Positions 49,626-61,310 of a DNA stretch of 64,000 nt are shown here, one piece after another (the first letter of the stretch is position 1; each line of letters begins with the position of its first letter). Below the pieces are notes generated by a model that was not told the DNA's origin, ran no database searches, and saw nothing but the letters and a program-made list of their open reading frames with translations. Source of the stretch: Pyrus communis (Eukaryota; Streptophyta; Magnoliopsida; Rosales; Rosaceae). The stretch covers positions 7,816,215 to 7,880,214 of the forward strand of contig NC_084809.1 of the NCBI RefSeq assembly GCF_963583255.1, in the 5' to 3' direction. The position numbers and the translations under genes were made by a program.

Positions 49626-50145
49626 GTATGTATGTATTACATTCCAACTCTAACAACTCAGTTAGCATATAATTCTGTTTTCTTTTCAGGTAGAGTGAAA
49701 AACCCTGAATTTCTCACGCAAATTTCCTCAACCTTCAAGAAAGAGGATCACTTGGTCGTGGTATTTACTAAAACATCATCTCGACGTTGCCTAATTTTTC
49801 GTTCTTTCTTAATGTCATGAGAATTCTCATCTGATCAGCGCGGATTTTTTTGAAATATATTTGAAGGGTTGCAACAGTGGAGGAAGAGCACTTAAAGCTT
49901 GTGTTGATCTTCTAAATGAAGCAAGTTTCCAAACTTACAGAGTTCCTTTAATTGCTTGCCATTATTCTGGTTTTTGATTTTTCAGTCATAAATTTAACGA
50001 GAAATGCATTACAATGGCAAAATAATTGCAGGGTTTCCAGCATGTGACCAACATGGAAGGAGGGTACTCCTCTTGGGTGGACAGTGGACTTGCCAGTGAC
50101 AAACCATCCGGCGAGTTGAAAGTCGCTTGCAAATTCCTCCCTTGA
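48786..50145 (+). CDS. Single-domain rhodanese (thiosulfate sulfurtransferase, STR16/18-like)
   Basis: Six exons encode 135 residues: 48786-48802, 48904-48981, 49080-49153, 49690-49760, 49867-49920 and 50032-50145. It is one rhodanese domain with the N-terminal signature GHRYLDVRTIEEFNKSH, NIPYM, and an active loop CNSGGR (Cys-x-x-Gly-x-Arg) whose cysteine carries the transferable sulfur. The end has GGYSSWVDSGL. Single-domain plant rhodaneses of this size include cytosolic STR16/STR18 and the senescence-linked SEN1/DIN1. No transit peptide is visible, so a cytosolic location is likely. Intron 5 (49921-50031) must use a GC donor (GAA|GCAAGT) for frame and family sequence (LLNEGFQHV) to hold. 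Confidence 0.9.
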
Positions 50146-50374
50146 AAATTACGCAGATTAATTTGTTCAGCTTTTCTATTTCTAATAGTATATCTCCAGA
50201 CCTTAAATTTAAGGTGTCAAATTTGGTTTTTAGGGCTTATTTGGATTTTGTCATATTGTCCAACTTTTCGCTCCAACCTATCTGTCAAAAACAATAAATA
50301 TTATTGTTTTATTTTTATTTTTATTCTTTCTGTTATTTAGATACAAAATTACATAGACTTTGGAACAATACAAA

Positions 50375-50830
50375 GTGTCAGGTTTGTGACCTTCGTAAGG
50401 TTGATCCGGTCACATAGTGAAAATAATATGTAAAGAGATAGTGATAGAAAACAAACACAAGATGTACGTGGTTTATCCTAAGTTGGGCTACGTCCACGGG
50501 GTAGAGGAGTTCTCATTACTAGTGACGAGTTTACGATACATAGGTTCAAGCATAATCATCATTGGTGAGTTCTAATGACAAGTACAATATGATATTAGGA
50601 ATTTATTGTAGGAGAATGATCTCCTTTTATAGTTAAGGAGAGTATTCGACTCCCGTCTGTTGTTAACGTAGGATTGTAGGAGCTTTGTTTTGATGTTGAC
50701 GCATGTCGTGTTGTGATTGGAGAGGAAATCGTGTGTTTTGGCAAGGTTGCCTCAACATGACTTCTTTAGTGGGTTAGGTATGAAGTTGACTAGTAGTTGG
50801 TAGTTTTGGTATTTGTGAAGTATGGTACAA
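50375..50830. mobile_element. LTR-like repeat (solo LTR candidate)
   Basis: The stretch starts TGTCAGGTTTGTGACC and includes GATGTACGTGGTTTATCC and GGGCTACGTCCACGGGG, which I recall from LTR retrotransposons common in Rosaceae. No internal gag-pol sequence is next to it. Termini and target duplication could not be settled. Confidence 0.4.
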
Positions 50831-51199
50831 ACAACATGGAATTTAAACTTGGAAAGTGAAGGTCCTAAATTCCAATTTTTTTTTTCCGTGAAAATTCTAA
50901 ACTTTTATGGTTATGAATCCAAATTAAAAAATTAATATATGCCACTTTATAAATTCTTACTTTTACCCAAATTTCAAGATTATTTTTCTCGTTTAAAATG
51001 GAGGGTAAGGGCATGCAAGCCTTTTCAAGAATGAAAATCCTCTGGTAACTTCTGGTTCATTGAACGAATTGCACGAGTTGTGGAGCTAGGGTAACCATGC
51101 CTGTTCCCCCCAAATTATTAAAATATGAAAGATGGATATTTTCAGTATGGGTTGTTGAGATATAACAAAAGAGAGATCACCACTCGGAATGGTAAAGCA

Positions 51200-51391
51200 T
51201 GGATCAAGATCCTCTTCTAATATAAGAATGAGGATCCTTATGATCAAGGGATATGGATCGTTGGATAAAAATCCAATGGTTATAATTATTATAACTTTAA
51301 AAGGATCATTCTGTTTGTAACCATTGAATTTTCATCCAATAACCCATATTCCTTGATCATGAGGACTTTGATTAGGAGAGGATCCTGGTCC
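51200..51391. mobile_element. hAT-type MITE with 8-bp target duplication
   Basis: GTAAAGCA occurs at 51192-51199 and 51392-51399 directly flanking a 192-bp hairpin-like element. Left TGGATCAAGATCCTCTTCTA pairs with right TAGGAGAGGATCCTGGTCC allowing mismatches. Inner GGATAAAAATCCAATGGTTA pairs with AACCATTGAATTTTCATCC. The 8-bp duplication indicates hAT-type transposition. Confidence 0.82.
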
Positions 51392-51606
51392 GTAAAGCAG
51401 ACCGGCAAATTAGGGTGTATAACGTGGAGAAAGGACGTAATTGCGGAAAAGTCTACAAAGACTGATTTCTTGGCAGTCCTGACATGGGCAACAGGACAAG
51501 GGAGTATATGGTGGCTCCCGAACAACGTAGTTGCTTGACAACTGAGAACTGTCAAGATTTGATACGGGTGAGTGTGGATAATGATGCTAGTCATTTCTGA
51601 CGTGAC

Positions 51607-53060
51607 TGATAGAGATTTTTCCCACTTGCAGAAATAAAGATAAAAACAATTTAAATACTTAGAGTACAAAGTAATTGTAATATAACAACTCTAACAAGAT
51701 CGTGCTTGTTAGGAATTGAATGAATAATTTATATTAAATCAAATCTTAATTAATTATTTAAAACAAAGTTTTGAAAAAAAGATGATTTTGTGATTTCAAA
51801 TAATAAAAACGAATTTAATAGAAAATAATTAAATAAAGTGACAAAATAAAATAAAATAAAATAAAACGGTTTTTGAAAATTAAATTGTAAAAGCCTAAGA
51901 TTTCGCCGTCATCTTAACAATCCTATATAGTTCTTTCAATTACTTATGACTTACTTGAACCCCCAACATAGAGCGTATATCAAACATGCAACCCGTAACA
52001 ACCCCATGCATTGAAGGTTAGGTTTTCCTAATATAAGCCTACTTGGACCCCCAACATAGAGCGTATATCAAACATACAAGCCGTCTATAATATTCAGATC
52101 AAATCTAAACATGCATGACTCATTAAGCTTTGTGAGACCTTTTAAAAACCATACAACTCTTAAGACGTGGTATTCATCCTAAGTGAAGTTGCACATATTA
52201 ATCACAAAAAGCCTTCGTCAATTTTAGGGACTAACCTCTGACCAAATTGAATCAAATTACTTTTCTAAAGATCCTAATAGTAGCTAAGCATTAAGAAAAT
52301 TAGATAGTTTAAACCGGTGATTAATAATTCAAACCTGCATGCATAATATCACAAGCAAATTGAAAAGAAACTACATATTCTTGCTAAGGCTCGTGGCTTC
52401 GCCCTAGCAAATGATAGAAAACACCTTGAAAATAAACTTGAATCGTCAAAACCTAACAAAGTTATCCAAAATATTATGCGTTCTTCTCCTCGTTCTCTCC
52501 TCCAAATCCTAATGGCTAAAAAGCCTTATTTATACTACCAGAAAAAAAAAAAAATACTAGGAAACCAAATAAATTAGGAAACATAATCCTAATCAAATAT
52601 GAGAAATCTGCCAAAAATCTGCACAGCCTTAAAACAGCCACGTTTTTTGATCTGCAGCGCTTCAAAACAGGCCAAAAATGGCTAGAATTAAAGTTTGAGA
52701 TGGCTTGAACATAATTGCAGAAGACCTTGAACCCAAAAGACATCATCTTGGATGCCAAAAAGCCCAAAGAAGCCCAAAACGTCACTTTGACAGCACTTCG
52801 CGCTGCTTCTTTATTTCATCACCATAAATAAACCGCTTGGTATAAAATTATGAAACTTTGATACGATCAAGTTCAGAGACACATGAACGTCCTCCAATTT
52901 GAAACACTCCAAAATTCATCTGGTTCATCATGTTTTGCTCTAGAGGAAGTCGAATGTTCTACATTAGAAATATAATTCAAAGTATCAAACTTCTTACAAA
53001 ATAACTAATAAATTAATATTAAGAATAGGGTAAAATATATAGTATAATATCAACTCATCA
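51607..53060 (-). mobile_element. Solo-LTR-like element, copy A
   Basis: This is homologous over its length, in reverse orientation, to 61311-62713. Shared stretches on the minus strand include TAGTATAAATAAGGCTTTTT (promoter-like TATAAATA) and GAATTATTAATCACCG. Both copies end, read on plus for this copy, with TGATAG at 51607. Flanking GTGAC (51602-51606) and TTGAC (53061-53065) may be a mutated 5-bp target duplication. No gag-pol is present. Confidence 0.6.
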
Positions 53061-53686
53061 TTGACATATACCAAAATATTGTTGTAAGGTTATCTACGGC
53101 TGATGGTTTGGTGCAATGAAAACGCAAAAACTTTCTGCAGTGGATGAGGAGAATAGGGATGAAGACGGATTTCTTCGTATCACCTACAGTGTAGAAGACA
53201 AAGGAGGAGTGCGTGCATCTCATAAAGAGCTCTGAGTCAGTCGAGATGAATGAAATATTATGATTAATTAGTTTTATGAGATGGCAAACATGAGACTGTT
53301 TTGCTGGAATTTTGACAAGGAAACAAGAAAAAATAAATATTTTACACGCAAGCACTTCACACTAAATGACATAAACAATGCATATATATCTTGAAGATAT
53401 TCCTTCCAACCCTAATCATCCTATACACGGCTCGAATTAAAGCTTTGCAGCCTGTGGTCTAAAGTATAATTGGCTTTAGCCACTTCATTTGACTATTGTG
53501 GTGGCTTCCTCATATAAAAGCCTTACGACTTTTATATTTCAACATGTAATGGATCGAGTTGATAGATACACTCTCAATCCCGAAGGCGAAGGGTGCTACA
53601 CTCTCGGGGAGCCCACCGCTTGTCCCTCCATTGCAAATTTGTTACGTTCTTGACGAAGAACCATGTATCATGTATGGATGCATGAT

Positions 53687-55347
53687 CTAGCTTTTTCTTA
53701 ATAAAACTTGATTCACCAAATTATCTAAAGTTCTTGACGAAGAACCATGTGGACTGCTAGCTTCTTCCGCAAGTTTCTTCCACTCCATGGCTTTATTTTT
53801 CATTTCCTTGCCCTTCTCGCCCTCCATTAACTCTCTAACAAGCTTCTCCACATCATCTCTCTTGACATCATTTTCAATCTCCAAACCGCAGCCCCAATCA
53901 TTGCATGTATAGTAACAGTTGGTCGTTTGCTCAGCAAAGATGGGCCAACAGAGCATAGGCACTCCTGCACACAAGCTCTCAATGGTTGAATTCCAACCGC
54001 TGTGTGTCAAAAACCCACCAACTGCCGGATGGTTTAAGACTTGCTCTTGAGGGCACCAACTCGGTATAAGACTTCTTTCTTTCGTTTCAAATTCAAATTC
54101 AGGTGGCAAAATTGCCGATTCACCAAGAACCAAATCAGGCCTAATCGCCCACAAGAAGGGAAGCTTACTATTTGCAAGTCCCCAACCAAACTCCAAAATC
54201 TGTTGTGGCGTGAGGAATATTAAGCTGCCAAAATTCACGTAAACAACTGAATTTTGCGCCTTGGTGTTTAACCATTCGAGGCACTCAGTTTCTTCTTTCC
54301 ATAGACTATACCCCATAGACTTCAAAGGATCTTTTGGTAGCTGATCCAGAAGCAACTGGAGAGGGCCAATGGCATAAACAGGTGGAGGCATAGATGACAA
54401 AGCACTCAAAGCATCTGGCTCCAATGCATCAAACGTATGAACAACAACAGCTGAAGCATCGTGAACTCCTTCCACTGCTGCCAAGGAAAATTTAAAGACA
54501 GTGTCATTCGGATCTGTAGTTCGAAAGCAAGTTGGGAGATCCCTCAACCGGATACCCTTCATTCCCGGAACCCAATCTATTGCCATGTCCAAAAATCCGT
54601 TTGTCAAGCTGCTCTCATCTACAACACAACACCCAAGGTAATGATCAATAATTTATTAAATTAACAATTGGCAAGCAGTATTTAGAGCCTATCTGTGACT
54701 GCTTCTGAAAGAGCTATTTATGGGTTGTAGAATAATAAAATCATGTTATGTGCTTCTTCAGGAAGCTCCTCCAAGTGATTAGATTTTTTATTAACTTTCT
54801 TCAAATTATTATAACAAATTATGTATTTTCAACATTTCTAACCTTTTAAAGGTGCAATTCCCTTTTCCACCAAAACAGGATATTGTTTAGAGCCCAGGAA
54901 GCCGGCTGCAGCGAAAGTAAAGAAGATTACGACAGGAACTCCAATCTCGTGAGCAGCTGTGATGGTGGATGGCAAAAAACCATCTGAAACCATACAAGTC
55001 ACTGGAGGATTATTGTCCTTCAGTCTCTTGAGGAGGTTACAGAACGGAGCCAAGAAGTTCTTTACGATGGACTCCAGAAGCAAGGGGAGGTCTTGGCGGG
55101 TATCGATATCTGAAAGGCCATCTGGGATTGTTTCGTACCGAAAGTCAGGCAATCCATCAAGGGAGTTGGGGCCGAGAGACTTGAGAAAGCGCTTATGGTT
55201 GTACTCAGTGTTGATAAAGGTTATGTGAAAACCTTTGTGGTGGAGGAGCTTTGCAAGTTTAAGCATCGCCTTTACATGGCTTGGAAGTGGAAGCGGAGTA
55301 CATACAACATGAGGCTTATTGCCTCCTACTTCTATGGAACTAGTCAT
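53687..55347 (-). CDS. UGT85A-type UDP-glucosyltransferase
   Basis: Two exons (55347-54843 and 54618-53687) encode 478 residues of a GT1-family UDP-sugar glycosyltransferase. Such enzymes transfer glucose from UDP-glucose to small hydrophobic acceptors in the cytosol. The catalytic His lies in PLPLPSHVKAMLKLAKLLH (residue 24), with a probable partner Asp in CMVSDGFLPS. The 44-residue PSPG box spans about 356-399: WCPQEQVLNHPAVGG, then FLTHSGWNSTIESL, ending FAEQ; the final Gln favours UDP-glucose. The single intron position and sequence fit subfamily UGT85A, whose members include cyanohydrin (prunasin-forming) and iridoid or other terpenoid glucosyltransferases. The acceptor cannot be told from sequence. 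All key residues are present and the frame is intact. Confidence 0.93.
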
Positions 55348-55529
55348 CTCAGATTGTATGAATCTCTAGTTTAGGACATGATTATATATGGATGGATAGT
55401 GCACACATGATTATATAAAATGGATGAATATGGTTTTACAAAGAAATACTAAAATAACTATCATTTAATACAACAATTATATAGATTTAGATTTCAGTTA
55501 TTTTAATAAAATATCTTTGATGGGGACGT

Positions 55530-55840
55530 AAAAAATATAAGATTCACATTGATAGGAGGAGAGACATTTCATAGGCTTATAAGTAAATTGTGGTACTTCT
55601 TATATTGCTAATTGGTTTAATGGTGAACCCTCAACTTTCTTCATGGTGTTAGAGCATGTTGTCTCTCTTGTGAAGACAAACGGCCACACGCACTCCACGG
55701 CACCTATTGTGCTGTCCACGTTTAAGAATGAGTCCCACATTAATGGGAGAAGAGACCTTACATGGACTTATAAGTAAATTGGGCTACTCCTTATATTGTC
55801 AATTGATTTTATGGTGGAACCTCAACTTTCTTCACAATGA
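55530..55840. mobile_element. TRIM-like pair of direct repeats
   Basis: Two copies of a roughly 105-bp unit lie at about 55547-55650 and 55722-55830. They share GACTTATAAGTAAATTG-type, CTTATATTG and AACCTCAACTTTCTTCA motifs and flank about 70 bases of different sequence. The order (direct terminal repeats with a tiny interior) fits a TRIM retroelement. A diverged single copy is at about 42600-42730. Exact ends are unsure. Confidence 0.45.
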
Positions 55841-55882
55841 TTCAGATAAACAATGGACGGTTGCGTTTGCTCTCTGTACTTT

Positions 55883-56048
55883 GATCTCTTTGGCACATGT
55901 GTTGACAATTTCTCTTTGACCTTTCTGCTCATTCATTTTGGCTCTTTATCAGCCTAATTTTTTTTTGTTCTCTTTGGCAAATGTGGTGACAATTTCTTTT
56001 TGACCTTTCTGCTCATTCATGTGCCTCTTTATCATCCTAATTTTTTTT
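55883..56048. repeat. Two-copy tandem duplication, about 83 bp
   Basis: Units 55883-55966 and 55967-56048 share CTCTTTGGCA, GACAATTTCT, GACCTTTCTGCTCATTCAT and CTCTTTATC. Related sequence flanks the LTR-like element at 61311-62713, showing this DNA belongs to the duplicated UGT-gene segment. Confidence 0.75.
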
Positions 56049-56521
56049 ATCAGACTTAATCATCCTACTTAAAACCAGAATGGTATTAAAGACCGGATCA
56101 GAATTAATTCCCAAAGTAAAATGGCTGTCGTTACGGTAACAGAATCAACTAACAGTTCACAAAGATTTTCAGCAAAGTGGAACATCCGCGTGTGTTAGTA
56201 TTCATTTATATAAGCATACTATTATCTGAACAAAATCCAAACGACTAATTTTTCATTGAGAAATGGCAAGACCAGCCTAACAACAATGAGTATATTTTTG
56301 AGGAAGATGCTCACCCCCCATTGGTTGTAGTTATACTAGTTTAAATTTCAAGATTTGTGTGTTAAATCAATTAAACCAAAGTAATCTAACAGCAATCAAT
56401 TGAGGGGTGAGCATCACCCCTACTTATAGAGGGTGAACAAAGATGCACTCAACAAGAATGATGCAAAAAATTGAAAATGTTGAAAACAGGTGCCAAAATA
56501 TTGAGTATATGTAATCAGCAT

Positions 56522-56815
56522 TCAGTTAGGATGATAAAGAGCCACTCCTGCAGACATGCTCTCAACAGTTGAATTCCAACTGCTGTGCAACAAAAACCCA
56601 ACAACTGATGGAGGGTTCGGGACTTCCTCTTGCGGGCACCAACTCATTATTAGACCTCTTTCTTTCGTTTCAAACTCAAACTCTGGTGGAAAAATTGCTG
56701 ATTCACCAACAACCACATCAGGGCTAATTACCCACAAGAAGGGAAGCTTACTTTTGCAAGTATTCAACCAAACTCCAATAGCTGTTGTGGAGAAATAAAG
56801 CTCCCCAGTTAATGG
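56522..56815 (-). pseudogene. UGT85A pseudogene fragment (PSPG region)
   Basis: The minus strand reads SKLPFLWVISPDVVVGESAI, then PPEFEFETKERGLIMSWCPQ and HSSWNSTVESMSAGV before breaking off into unrelated VALYHPN. The PSPG box is damaged: NPPSVVGFLLHSSWN replaces NHP.VGGFLTHSGWN. Upstream of residue SKLPFLW the match survives only in another frame (to about 56815). Both ends of the gene are missing. Confidence 0.92.
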
Positions 56816-57547
56816 ATTCTTTCGGGACACGTATTGCATTTGAGGTTTGTGAGAAGCTGGTTGTTTGATTGAAGCCGTGGCATATGAAGGAAATGAGGAT
56901 GCATTGGATAAAAAGGAAATGAGGATGGAAAAACAATCAGATAAATTGTTCTGTTTGCATAAAAAATCTACCCATTTTTACTCATTTGGGCCATTCCGGC
57001 TAAATATGGCATTTGGAGAATGATGGGGCAAAACATTGAACTTGGAGAGATATTTGGTTGCAAGTGGGATAGTTTAAACATTATAATATTGTTTTTCCCT
57101 TTTGTTTGGGTGGTGGAGGTTTGCCAAGAGATTTGTTTAATCAAGACAAATGTTTGCTTTTGGATGAGAAGAGACCATGCAGGCAACATACGAACATGGA
57201 AGTGGACATGTGGGGAAACAAGCCACCTTGCTTCTTTTAATTATTAGTTTATTACAAGTAGTGGAGACATGTGGTGAAAACATGTGGTGGAAGTACAAGT
57301 TGCCATTTTTAATATCATTTCACATGCAAGCTGGCAGTGAAGTTTCTTTTGGGCAAGTCTATTGTTCTCAGAAAGGAGCTCTCTCAGATCTCTATATAAA
57401 GAAGCAGAGGCACAAGGATTATGGACACTCAAACAACCAATCTATCAACTCTACTCAAATCAGCTCATCAGCTTCCTTGTATACATTTAGCTTTAGCCAA
57501 GCATCCATTGCTTTCCTTGTTTATTAGCTCTGCTGCTCACTAGTAGT
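56816..57547. other. Intergenic, promoter-like sequence before a solo LTR
   Basis: No gene is evident. TCTCTATATAAAGAAGC (about 57389-57405) is TATA-like, followed by sequence typical of a retroelement leader (AATCTATCAACTCTACTC). This may be an older LTR truncated by the insertion at 57553. TGTGGGG and CATGTGGTGGAAG repeats occur at 57200-57300. Confidence 0.35.
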
Positions 57548-57892
57548 ATCGATGACACGTCCCGATCCCGATATTCCCTGAATTACCAGGATAGACACGT
57601 GCTGGCCGACACTCGAGGGTGATGAAAACCATTTATTGAATGCAATTACTGAGAAAAAGGAATAAATAAAACTTATAAATTTAATTATGAAGAATAAGCA
57701 CTAAAGGAACGTGTTCAGAGCATCAACTAACTAGAATACTAAAGGAAATAATATAAAATTGAATGAATAAAAGAATGGGTCTTATGCCGAGATGACTCAA
57801 AAATGCCAATGCGAAAGTGCCTTGATGCCATGATTGTACGCCTTAATTTTAAGTCCTGAAGGGGGTGCAAAACAAACATGAGTGGACCAAGT

Positions 57893-57927
<35 letters not shown>

Positions 57928-58087
57928 AAAGCAGTTATCAACATACTAACCCCCAGGTTTTATGAAAACATAATAGTATCATAAGTAATAGGTTTTTCCG
58001 AATACCCTAGCATGCCATAAAACCTTTCCATAAAACATGTCTCATATATAGTGTGCTACTAGTGGTATCAGTATCAGTAATCTTCAT

Positions 58088-58330
58088 TTGCCAAATAGAC
58101 ATATCTATCACTTGCCAAACATGCATATCTATCACTTGCCAAACATGCATATCTATCACTTGCCAAACATGCATATGATCATCACTTGCCAAACAGGCAT
58201 ATCATCATCATCACTTGCCAAACATGCATATCATCATCACTTGCCAAACAGGCCAAACATGCATATCATCATCACTTGCCAAACAGGCCCAACCTATGCC
58301 CAACACGAAGCCAATATAATCATCATTGCC
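58088..58330. repeat. Tandem array of CTTGCCAAACATGCATAT-type units
   Basis: Three close 24-bp copies of ATATCTATCACTTGCCAAAC are followed by variants with ATCATCATCACTTGCCAAAC. Unit length drifts to the right. It lies inside the solo LTR. Units are contiguous, with no spacers. Confidence 0.88.
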
Positions 58331-58372
58331 AAATAGGCATATAGTGATCACTAGGTACGTACAAAACCATTG

Positions 58373-58375
<3 letters not shown>

Positions 58376-58418
<43 letters not shown>
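58376..58418. repeat. (TA)n microsatellite
   Basis: About 20 TA units lie within the solo LTR. Similar TA tracts lie at 48416-48440, 49584-49625, 57896-57923 and 61238-61272. Confidence 0.95.
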
Positions 58419-58420
<2 letters not shown>

Positions 58421-60040
58421 AAAATCAACTTCATAGTATAAAGTCATCCACCATCTATATTATAAAGAGGTGTTCAAAAACATGTTCTAAATATTATATC
58501 GTCATCCATCAGATATTCTATAAAGAACATGGGCTATAGGAAAATTAGTAATAATTCAAAGTAGCCACAGTAAGCATGTTAATCAATTTCTCATAAAACG
58601 TTTACAAATGTATTCAGTAAATCATGTTTCTCATGTATGCATTTCTACTATTAAAACATGCATTTTATAAGGGGTCCATTCACAGATACGTAACCGCCGA
58701 AGAGCCACTCAAAACTAACGAACACGAAAACATCACAAATAATTGTCCCTAAGCACATAAAGGGTACGATTAATAAAACTCTATTAAGACAATTGAATTT
58801 GGGAAAACGGATGTCGGAAACGGATTCAGGACGTCAAATTACCCTAAAAAGGGTCCTGGATAAATTTCGTAAAATGTCAACCTAAGAATATTCTTTGGAA
58901 TATTCCAACCGGATATGGGCTGGGTTGGTGAGTTTGGGCTGAAAGGTCCTATGCCCAAGGGCCTAAATTCAAAGGGTTTAGGTTTAAAGTGCACGAACCT
59001 AAGGCCCTAAAGGGAAATGGCCCAAAGGCCTTTAAATTAACAAAATAATAAAAAATAAAAGAAATAAAAGGGTTGGGTTGGGCTGCCCAAGGTTTTGGGC
59101 TTGGCAGGAACGGCCCGAAGGGCCTGGGTTTGGTGGGTCGCCAGACCTCAAGAAGAAGAAGGCCGGATTTCAGCCGGAAAACTGAACAAATTTTAAACGT
59201 TAATAACTTTGCCAATACTCAACGAAATTGAGTGATTCAAAAAAAAAAATCATAGTTATTGAAGAGACGAAGAGAATGGTTCTTCACATGACGTCTAAAG
59301 CACCGTGGTTTGGCCGGAAAATATCTCGAAAGTTACGAAGGTCGCTAGAAAATGGGTAAGATTCAAATGAGTATAACTTCTTCAATACTCAATGAAATTG
59401 GGTGAAACAAAAAGGAAAGTTGTAGCACTCCGCGAGACGAAGAGATTGATACCTTTCAGGCCAGCCAAATCACTGTGTTTTGGCTGGAAATTACCTTGAA
59501 AGAGGCGATGCTCGTTGGAAAACTAGGGAAGTTTTCCTCTGTGAGGTTCCTACGTCCAAACATCGATAAAACTTCTTAAAACCACTTCCAAACATACAAT
59601 AAGACATGATCTACAACTTTTGGACAAGGTTCAAGGCTTACTTTCGTCGGAGGAGGAGAATACTCGCCGGAGAACTTCAGTGAACAGTGTAGGCCGAGAG
59701 GAAGGGAGGGTTTCGGGGTGTTCTCTTTCGATTCTAGCTCAGTAGGGTGTTAATGAAGATGTTGATGTTGTTGTGGTGCAGTTTGTTGACGAGAAGAATC
59801 CTCGGAGAGGGCTGAGATAGAGAGAGCTGAAAGGAAGTGATAAGGGAGAATGAGGGATAAGAGAGAACTGAGAGAGAAGGGATAAAGAGACCGGGGGACA
59901 CAAATCAGGGGGTCGGCCCCCTTGGACACACTATTTAAGACCTAAAAATCATTTTTAAAAGTCAAAAATCCCCAAACTTAGTGAAAATACAAAAATACCC
60001 TTTTTGTTCCGTAAATCCCAGGACGAGTTATTTCAATCGA

Positions 60041-60744
60041 TCTCATTTGTAGTTCATGTACAACTCATTTTCAGTCATTTAGATTACAAGCAATCTACAA
60101 TACCAGTCATTTACTTTCCTCAGTCATTTACACTTCTAGCAACTTGTCATTTACATATTGTTCCATCACTCCATATAAGTAAAGTCCTTATCTTTAAGGC
60201 AAACAAAGAACCTTAATTTGAGTCACTCCTACTCAATGGCACAATCTCTTGGTTTGAAGTCAAACTCAGGGTGCAACCTCAATCATTCAAAACCCGTCTA
60301 CTAACAGCATCTAGTAGTGGCACGCCCACACCCACCAATTTCATGTTTGAGTAAATTCCTGGCATGCCTGCAAGGCCCATGGCGAATGTAGGGAGCAAAT
60401 AGGTTCAAAGGAAGAATTGCAATTCTTTATGATTGCGTGGATGCATGTACACATACAACTTGAGAAAGGGAGTCTTTTGGTTGGAATAGGGAGCGTCATT
60501 CAAGGACCACATGATTTTTCATTTGAAATTAGTCAGCCTGGAAACGATTAGTATTATTAGGAAGAGCTGCGTAGTTGAGGTTTCATCTTTAAATAGATAA
60601 GATTCTGCAACAAAAGAGGCTCCTTTTAACTCAAAAACAGTGTTGACAATCAGTGACATCTTCAGTTTAGATTAACAACACTGGAGCCATAAAGTGATTT
60701 AGGAGCATTTTCAACTATATGGTACTATTCAAAGCTTTTGAGAG
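60041..60744. other. Intergenic, no recognised feature
   Basis: AT-rich sequence between the solo LTR and a UGT remnant. No long frame, RNA gene or clear repeat end was seen. Confidence 0.4.
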
Positions 60745-60877
60745 TGGATGTCATAAAACCATCTGAAACCATATATACAAGTCATTGGAGGATTACTATT
60801 TGACAAATGTTATGTGGAAGCCATTGTGGTGAAGGAGGTTTGCAAGTTTTAGCATTGCCATTACATGGCTTGGAAGT
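60745..60877 (-). pseudogene. UGT85A exon 1 remnant with internal deletion
   Basis: The minus strand reads PLPSHVMAMLKLANLLHHNG and FHITFV, then jumps over about 190 bases relative to the intact gene to NPPMTC and a damaged GFRWFYD. A stop occurs in the start region (ATGTAATGG for the HVKAM codons context is shifted) and the remainder of the gene is gone. The homology ends at about 60745 and 60877. Confidence 0.85.
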
Positions 60878-61235
60878 GAAGAAAGTTGAAGATCCATCAT
60901 AAAACCAATTAGTAATATGGGGAGTAACCCAAATACTTATAAGCACATGCAAGATCTCTCCTCTCGTCAATGTGAGATTTACTTTCAACAGAAAAGAAGT
61001 GGAAGCAAACTACTTCCAGCATGAGGGGTATTGCTTACCACTTCTTTTTTTAGGCATGCGGTATACTGCTCCACAAGCAAGGAGCATCCAACCCATCTTC
61101 ATCTTGAAAGCTTTAGATCCATCTTGAAAAGTTCTAACGTCAAGACCCCTGGAAGTGGTGAGGGCTCAGGAAGTGAAGCAAGCTCGACTAAAGGACAAGT
61201 CTGTTCCTGCTTCGTCTTTCTATTCCTGATTGAAG

Positions 61236-61278
<43 letters not shown>

Positions 61279-61310
61279 ACAATTTCTCTTTGTCCTCTGT
61301 GCTCATTCAT
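60878..61310. other. Intergenic with (TA)n repeat
   Basis: An open stretch on the plus strand (about 61031-61235) includes HLESFRSILKSSNVKTPGSG, which I do not recognise. It then enters a TA repeat (61238-61272) and the duplicated GACAATTTCTCTTTG sequence that marks the UGT segment. Confidence 0.35.

Larger units (their letters stand above)
50146..53686. other. Intergenic TE-rich region between rhodanese and UGT
   Basis: No host gene is visible. It contains an LTR-like repeat (50375-50830), a hAT-type MITE (51200-51391) and a solo-LTR-like element (51607-53060). The remaining parts (50146-50374, 50831-51191, 53061-53686) are AT-rich with no recognisable feature, the last being the 3' flank of the UGT gene. 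Confidence 0.6.
57553..60035. mobile_element. Large solo LTR, about 2.5 kb
   Basis: The element starts TGACACGTCCCGATCCC and ends TTTCA. The 5-bp repeat ATCGA flanks it (57548-57552 and 60036-60040). An alternative right end is GGACGAGTTA (60021-60030), which better mirrors the TGACACGTCC start. There are no gag, protease, reverse transcriptase or integrase motifs. Inside are a 24-bp tandem array (58088-58330), a TA repeat (58376-58418) and a two-copy diverged repeat (about 59195-59520) with CAATACTCAAYGAAATTG. Confidence 0.6.

Noticed and set aside
57177..57527. 116-codon open frame
   Set aside because: No family similarity, covers a TATA-like and leader-like sequence; probably retroelement-derived non-coding DNA.
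58088..58330. Regular short repeats resembling a CRISPR array
   Set aside because: Units are contiguous and drifting, with no unique spacers and no cas genes, in a plant solo LTR.
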